A DNA stretch of 64,000 nt from Rikenellaceae bacterium (GTDB taxonomy: Bacteria; Bacteroidota; Bacteroidia; Bacteroidales; UBA932). The notes under the pieces are model-generated. The model was not told where the DNA came from and did not search any database. It saw only the letters and a list, made by a program, of their open reading frames with translations. How positions within the stretch are numbered: position 1 is the first letter of the stretch; each line of letters begins with the position of its first letter. The DNA lies in NCBI GenBank assembly GCA_900771335.1, contig CAAGNP010000044.1, forward strand, positions 1 to 64,000, given 5' to 3'. Position numbers and translations under genes: made by a program. This document shows positions 61,480 to 64,000 of the stretch, piece after piece.

Positions 61480-64000
61480 TTATCTCTTTTTCTTTCCGAA
61501 CAGCTGGAAGTAGATCTCTTTGAAGACCATTACCGGGGCTGTTATCAGGATGAGGGAGATCCAGGTGGAGATGCTTAGTGGCTCGGTCTGGAATACTTTT
61601 CCTCCAAACTGTACGATAAGAATGGTCGCCACAAGTACAAACGCTATGATACCTGTGAATTTGCCATTTTTGGTAAGTCCGTCGAAGACAGATTTATTCT
61701 TGCCGATAACACGGGCATTGAACATATTCCACCAGTTGATCATCATATAGAATGCGAAGAACATGCTTGGGGTGATTCTTGACATCCCCTCCATATTGTT
61801 CATCCCCCAAAGGATAAATGTACACAAGATCCATACGAAGCCACCGAATCCGAATATCGCTTTGGCCAGAGACTTGTCTATAATGAATTCGTTGTGATCC
61901 CTCGGTTTATCTTTAAGTACCCTCTCATCAGCAGGTTCTGATGCCAGTGCAATGGCAGCAAGCGAGTCCATCACAAGATTTATCCACAGGAACTGTGTTA
62001 CTGTGAAAGGCATCTCTACACCTACAAGTGGTCCGAATAGCACGATAAGACATGCAGATACGTTGATTGAGAGTTGCAGGAAGAAGAAGTTCTTGATGTT
62101 CTTGTACAGTGAACGGCCCCACTTCACGCCAGTAACGATAGATGGGAATGCATCATCAAGAAGAACGATGTCGGCAGCCTCTTTGGCCACAGATGTACCT
62201 GTACCCATAGCGATACCTACATCTGCGTAGTTTAGAGAAGGGGAGTCATTTACACCGTCACCAGTCATAGCGCATACAAGACCTTTGGCCTGTGCCCATT
62301 TGAGGATGTCGAGTTTGTTGGATGGGGTACATCTGGCGATGACATTAGGGAATTCACGACCGTTTTTAGGATTCTCAATGGCTGTCCAGAAGTCTTTAGC
62401 CTCGATAGCCCAAATGTTCTGGAATCCGGCCTGACGTGCTATCTCTCCACCGGTCTTGAAGTTATCACCGGTCATCATCACCACATCGATACCTGCCTCA
62501 TAGCACTTCTCGATGGCGGCAGGCACATCTGAACGGACAGGGTCCTCGATAAACCAGGTACCGATATATGTACAGTGGGCCAATGCCTCTTTTGCATCAA
62601 GCTTCTCTTTGATAGAGTCAAAGTCTGCACCTGATATCATAGCGGCAGAGATAGCCCTTCTCCCTCTGTCCTGCTGTTTAGAGACCTCTTTCATGTATGT
62701 CTCATCTTTGATAATCTTAGATACCACTTCAGGGGCACCTTTAATTACGATAATCTCTTCGCCGCCATCTTTTTTACGGGCAGATGTGACCATATATTTC
62801 CAGGCACTTGAGAATGGAATTCTCGAAAGCACCTCATATTCGCTGCGGATTCTCTCGGACTTCTCTTCACCGATGGATTTTAGGATGGCACACTCGGTAG
62901 GGTTACCCAGAGGGAGACCGTTGTTTGACCAGTTGGCAGTGGAGTTGATGGCTCCTATAATATCCATTATCTCCTTGTCATCGTCCTTCACATCCCTATC
63001 CACCACAGTCATACTGTTCTGTGTGAGTGTGCCGGTCTTGTCGGTAAATATCACATTTACAGCACCTACTGTCTCACAGGCGTGCATCTTCTTCACGAGG
63101 TTGTTCTCTCTGGCCATAGTCTTCATCGAGAAAGCCAAGGCCAATGTCACAGATAGTGGAAGACCCTCGGGAACAGCTACGATGATCACCACGATGGCGC
63201 TCATCAGGAATGCAAGTTCTTTGGTAACTGTGGAGATGGTCCACTCAAAATGGTGACTTCCGAATGCGAAGTCCCAGTGCATAAGGTTAAGCACCACGAA
63301 CATGGTGGTAGCTATCACGAAAGCAGCAATACTGATCTTCCCTGCCAGCTCTTCAAGTTTGATCTGCAGAGGGGTCTGCGCATTGGTCTCCTCCGAAGCC
63401 TGACGGGTGGTCTTACCTATCTCTGTCTCGTCACCCACTTTCACCACTACACCCTCACCCATGCCCTGCTCGATAGTGGTGCCGCGGAGAAGCTGGTTAG
63501 GTGCAAATCCCGACCCTTCGTAAGGCTCGGTCATCGCATACTTCGCTACCGCAACAGATTCACCTGTCATCGCAGCCTCGGAAACCTTCATATCCACCGC
63601 TCCGATCAGCTCAATGTCTGCCGGGATCTCATCACCTGCAGAGAGGATTACAAGGTCGCCCACGACCAATTGGTCTTTGGTAATCTCGATCACCACTCCG
63701 TTGCGGCGTACCTTCACAGGTTCGAAGTCCTTGTCGTTTTTCATCGCATCGAACTTCTTTTTCGCGCTGTACTCCTGCCAGAAGCCCACACCTGTGGCCA
63801 AAAGGATAGCGAGGATGATACCGATAGACTCGGTGAAATCACCCTCCTTGATTCCGATAGCGAGGGTAATTGCTGTCGCAACAAGCAATATTATGATGAT
63901 AGGATCCTTGAATTTTTCAAAATAAAGTTTCCACCATGGGGTGTCGGGAGGTGGGGTCAAAAGGTTCGGACCATATTTCTCTCTGCTCTGCAGTACTTCC
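61480..64000 (-). CDS. Calcium-translocating P-type ATPase, PMCA type (5-prime end outside the window)
   Basis: About 840 codons visible; the frame is open through the right edge. The in-frame TTG at 63960 is not the start, because the frame upstream reads LQSREKYGPNLLTPPPDTPWW, the normal N-terminal region. Motifs: TGES (actuator), DKTGTLTQNSM (phosphorylation), KGAPEVV (nucleotide binding) and TGDGVNDSPSL (hinge). C-terminal helices contain INLVMDSLAAIALASEP. It pumps Ca2+ or a related cation out of the cytoplasm. The substrate is inferred from overall similarity to the PMCA class. Confidence 0.92.
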   Translation of the reverse strand, partial: EVLQSREKYGPNLLTPPPDTPWWKLYFEKFKDPIIIILLVATAITLAIGIKEGDFTESIGIILAILLATGVGFWQEYSAKKKFDAMKNDKDFEPVKVRRNGVVIEITKDQLVVGDLVILSAGDEIPADIELIGAVDMKVSEAAMTGESVAVAKYAMTEPYEGSGFAPNQLLRGTTIEQGMGEGVVVKVGDETEIGKTTRQASEETNAQTPLQIKLEELAGKISIAAFVIATTMFVVLNLMHWDFAFGSHHFEWTISTVTKELAFLMSAIVVIIVAVPEGLPLSVTLALAFSMKTMARENNLVKKMHACETVGAVNVIFTDKTGTLTQNSMTVVDRDVKDDDKEIMDIIGAINSTANWSNNGLPLGNPTECAILKSIGEEKSERIRSEYEVLSRIPFSSAWKYMVTSARKKDGGEEIIVIKGAPEVVSKIIKDETYMKEVSKQQDRGRRAISAAMISGADFDSIKEKLDAKEALAHCTYIGTWFIEDPVRSDVPAAIEKCYEAGIDVVMMTGDNFKTGGEIARQAGFQNIWAIEAKDFWTAIENPKNGREFPNVIARCTPSNKLDILKWAQAKGLVCAMTGDGVNDSPSLNYADVGIAMGTGTSVAKEAADIVLLDDAFPSIVTGVKWGRSLYKNIKNFFFLQLSINVSACLIVLFGPLVGVEMPFTVTQFLWINLVMDSLAAIALASEPADERVLKDKPRDHNEFIIDKSLAKAIFGFGGFVWILCTFILWGMNNMEGMSRITPSMFFAFYMMINWWNMFNARVIGKNKSVFDGLTKNGKFTGIIAFVLVATILIVQFGGKVFQTEPLSISTWISLILITAPVMVFKEIYFQLFGKKKR

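Noticed and set aside
62513..63256. 247-residue ORF opposite the calcium ATPase gene
   Set aside because: Shadow of a motif-rich P-type ATPase. No independent evidence.

Overview
The window looks like a chromosomal segment of a member of the Bacteroidota, most probably order Bacteroidales. The evidence is: (i) most intergenic regions carry the Bacteroidota promoter form, a TTG/TTTG box 19-20 bases upstream of a TAnnTTTG box; (ii) family content typical of the group, including BACON lipoproteins, fimbrillin-like and FISUMP-like surface lipoproteins, an Oar-like TonB-dependent receptor, PspC-PadR genes, a WG-repeat caspase and the Bacteroidota LptE; (iii) almost no Shine-Dalgarno sequences. No rRNA, tRNA, prophage or CRISPR array was seen. 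The order of conserved genes looks like ordinary core chromosome with a few accessory patches.

Layout. 1-6.1 kb: phosphate transporter (minus), SIMPL protein, RNase HII (minus), and an EF-G paralogue that has lost the catalytic His of switch II. 6.1-21.6 kb: one probable 15-kb transcription unit of an exported WG-repeat/caspase protein, an outer-membrane barrel and three very large surface lipoproteins carrying seven copies of one module in total. It ends in an unusual nested inverted-repeat structure. 21.7-29.6 kb: lepA (minus), then a ten-gene run in which the two halves of a split transketolase are separated by two envelope genes, followed by a sigma factor with its probable membrane and periplasmic partners, a LolD-type ATPase and a tRNA methyltransferase. 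29.7-36.7 kb: TonB-dependent receptor plus lipoprotein, a hairpin-rich non-coding gap, and an OmpA/TPR lipoprotein. 36.7-42.7 kb: kdsB, a sigma-54 activator with lptE/TPR/secG, and a PspC-PadR-PspC operon with a clear palindromic operator. 42.7-49.7 kb: arginine deiminase, mannose-1-phosphate guanylyltransferase and YraN (minus), metK behind a SAM-II-like riboswitch with a readable terminator/antiterminator switch, and a lipoprotein with a C-terminal nuclease domain. 49.7-53.4 kb: accessory patch with a RAYT-type Y1 transposase flanked by four REP-like hairpins, comF, a RelB/PIN toxin-antitoxin pair, a comF-like sequence scrap and a small secreted protein. 53.4-64 kb: cdaA, plsY, mutS2, small envelope genes, a PHP phosphatase, a C69 dipeptidase, a nitroreductase and a calcium P-type ATPase cut by the right edge.

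The strongest candidates for something little described are the RAYT gene with its paired REP-like hairpins, the caspase/barrel/giant-lipoprotein operon, the riboswitch upstream of metK, and the structured non-coding stretches at 21.5 kb and 34.7 kb. All functional statements come from reading motifs. No database search was run.
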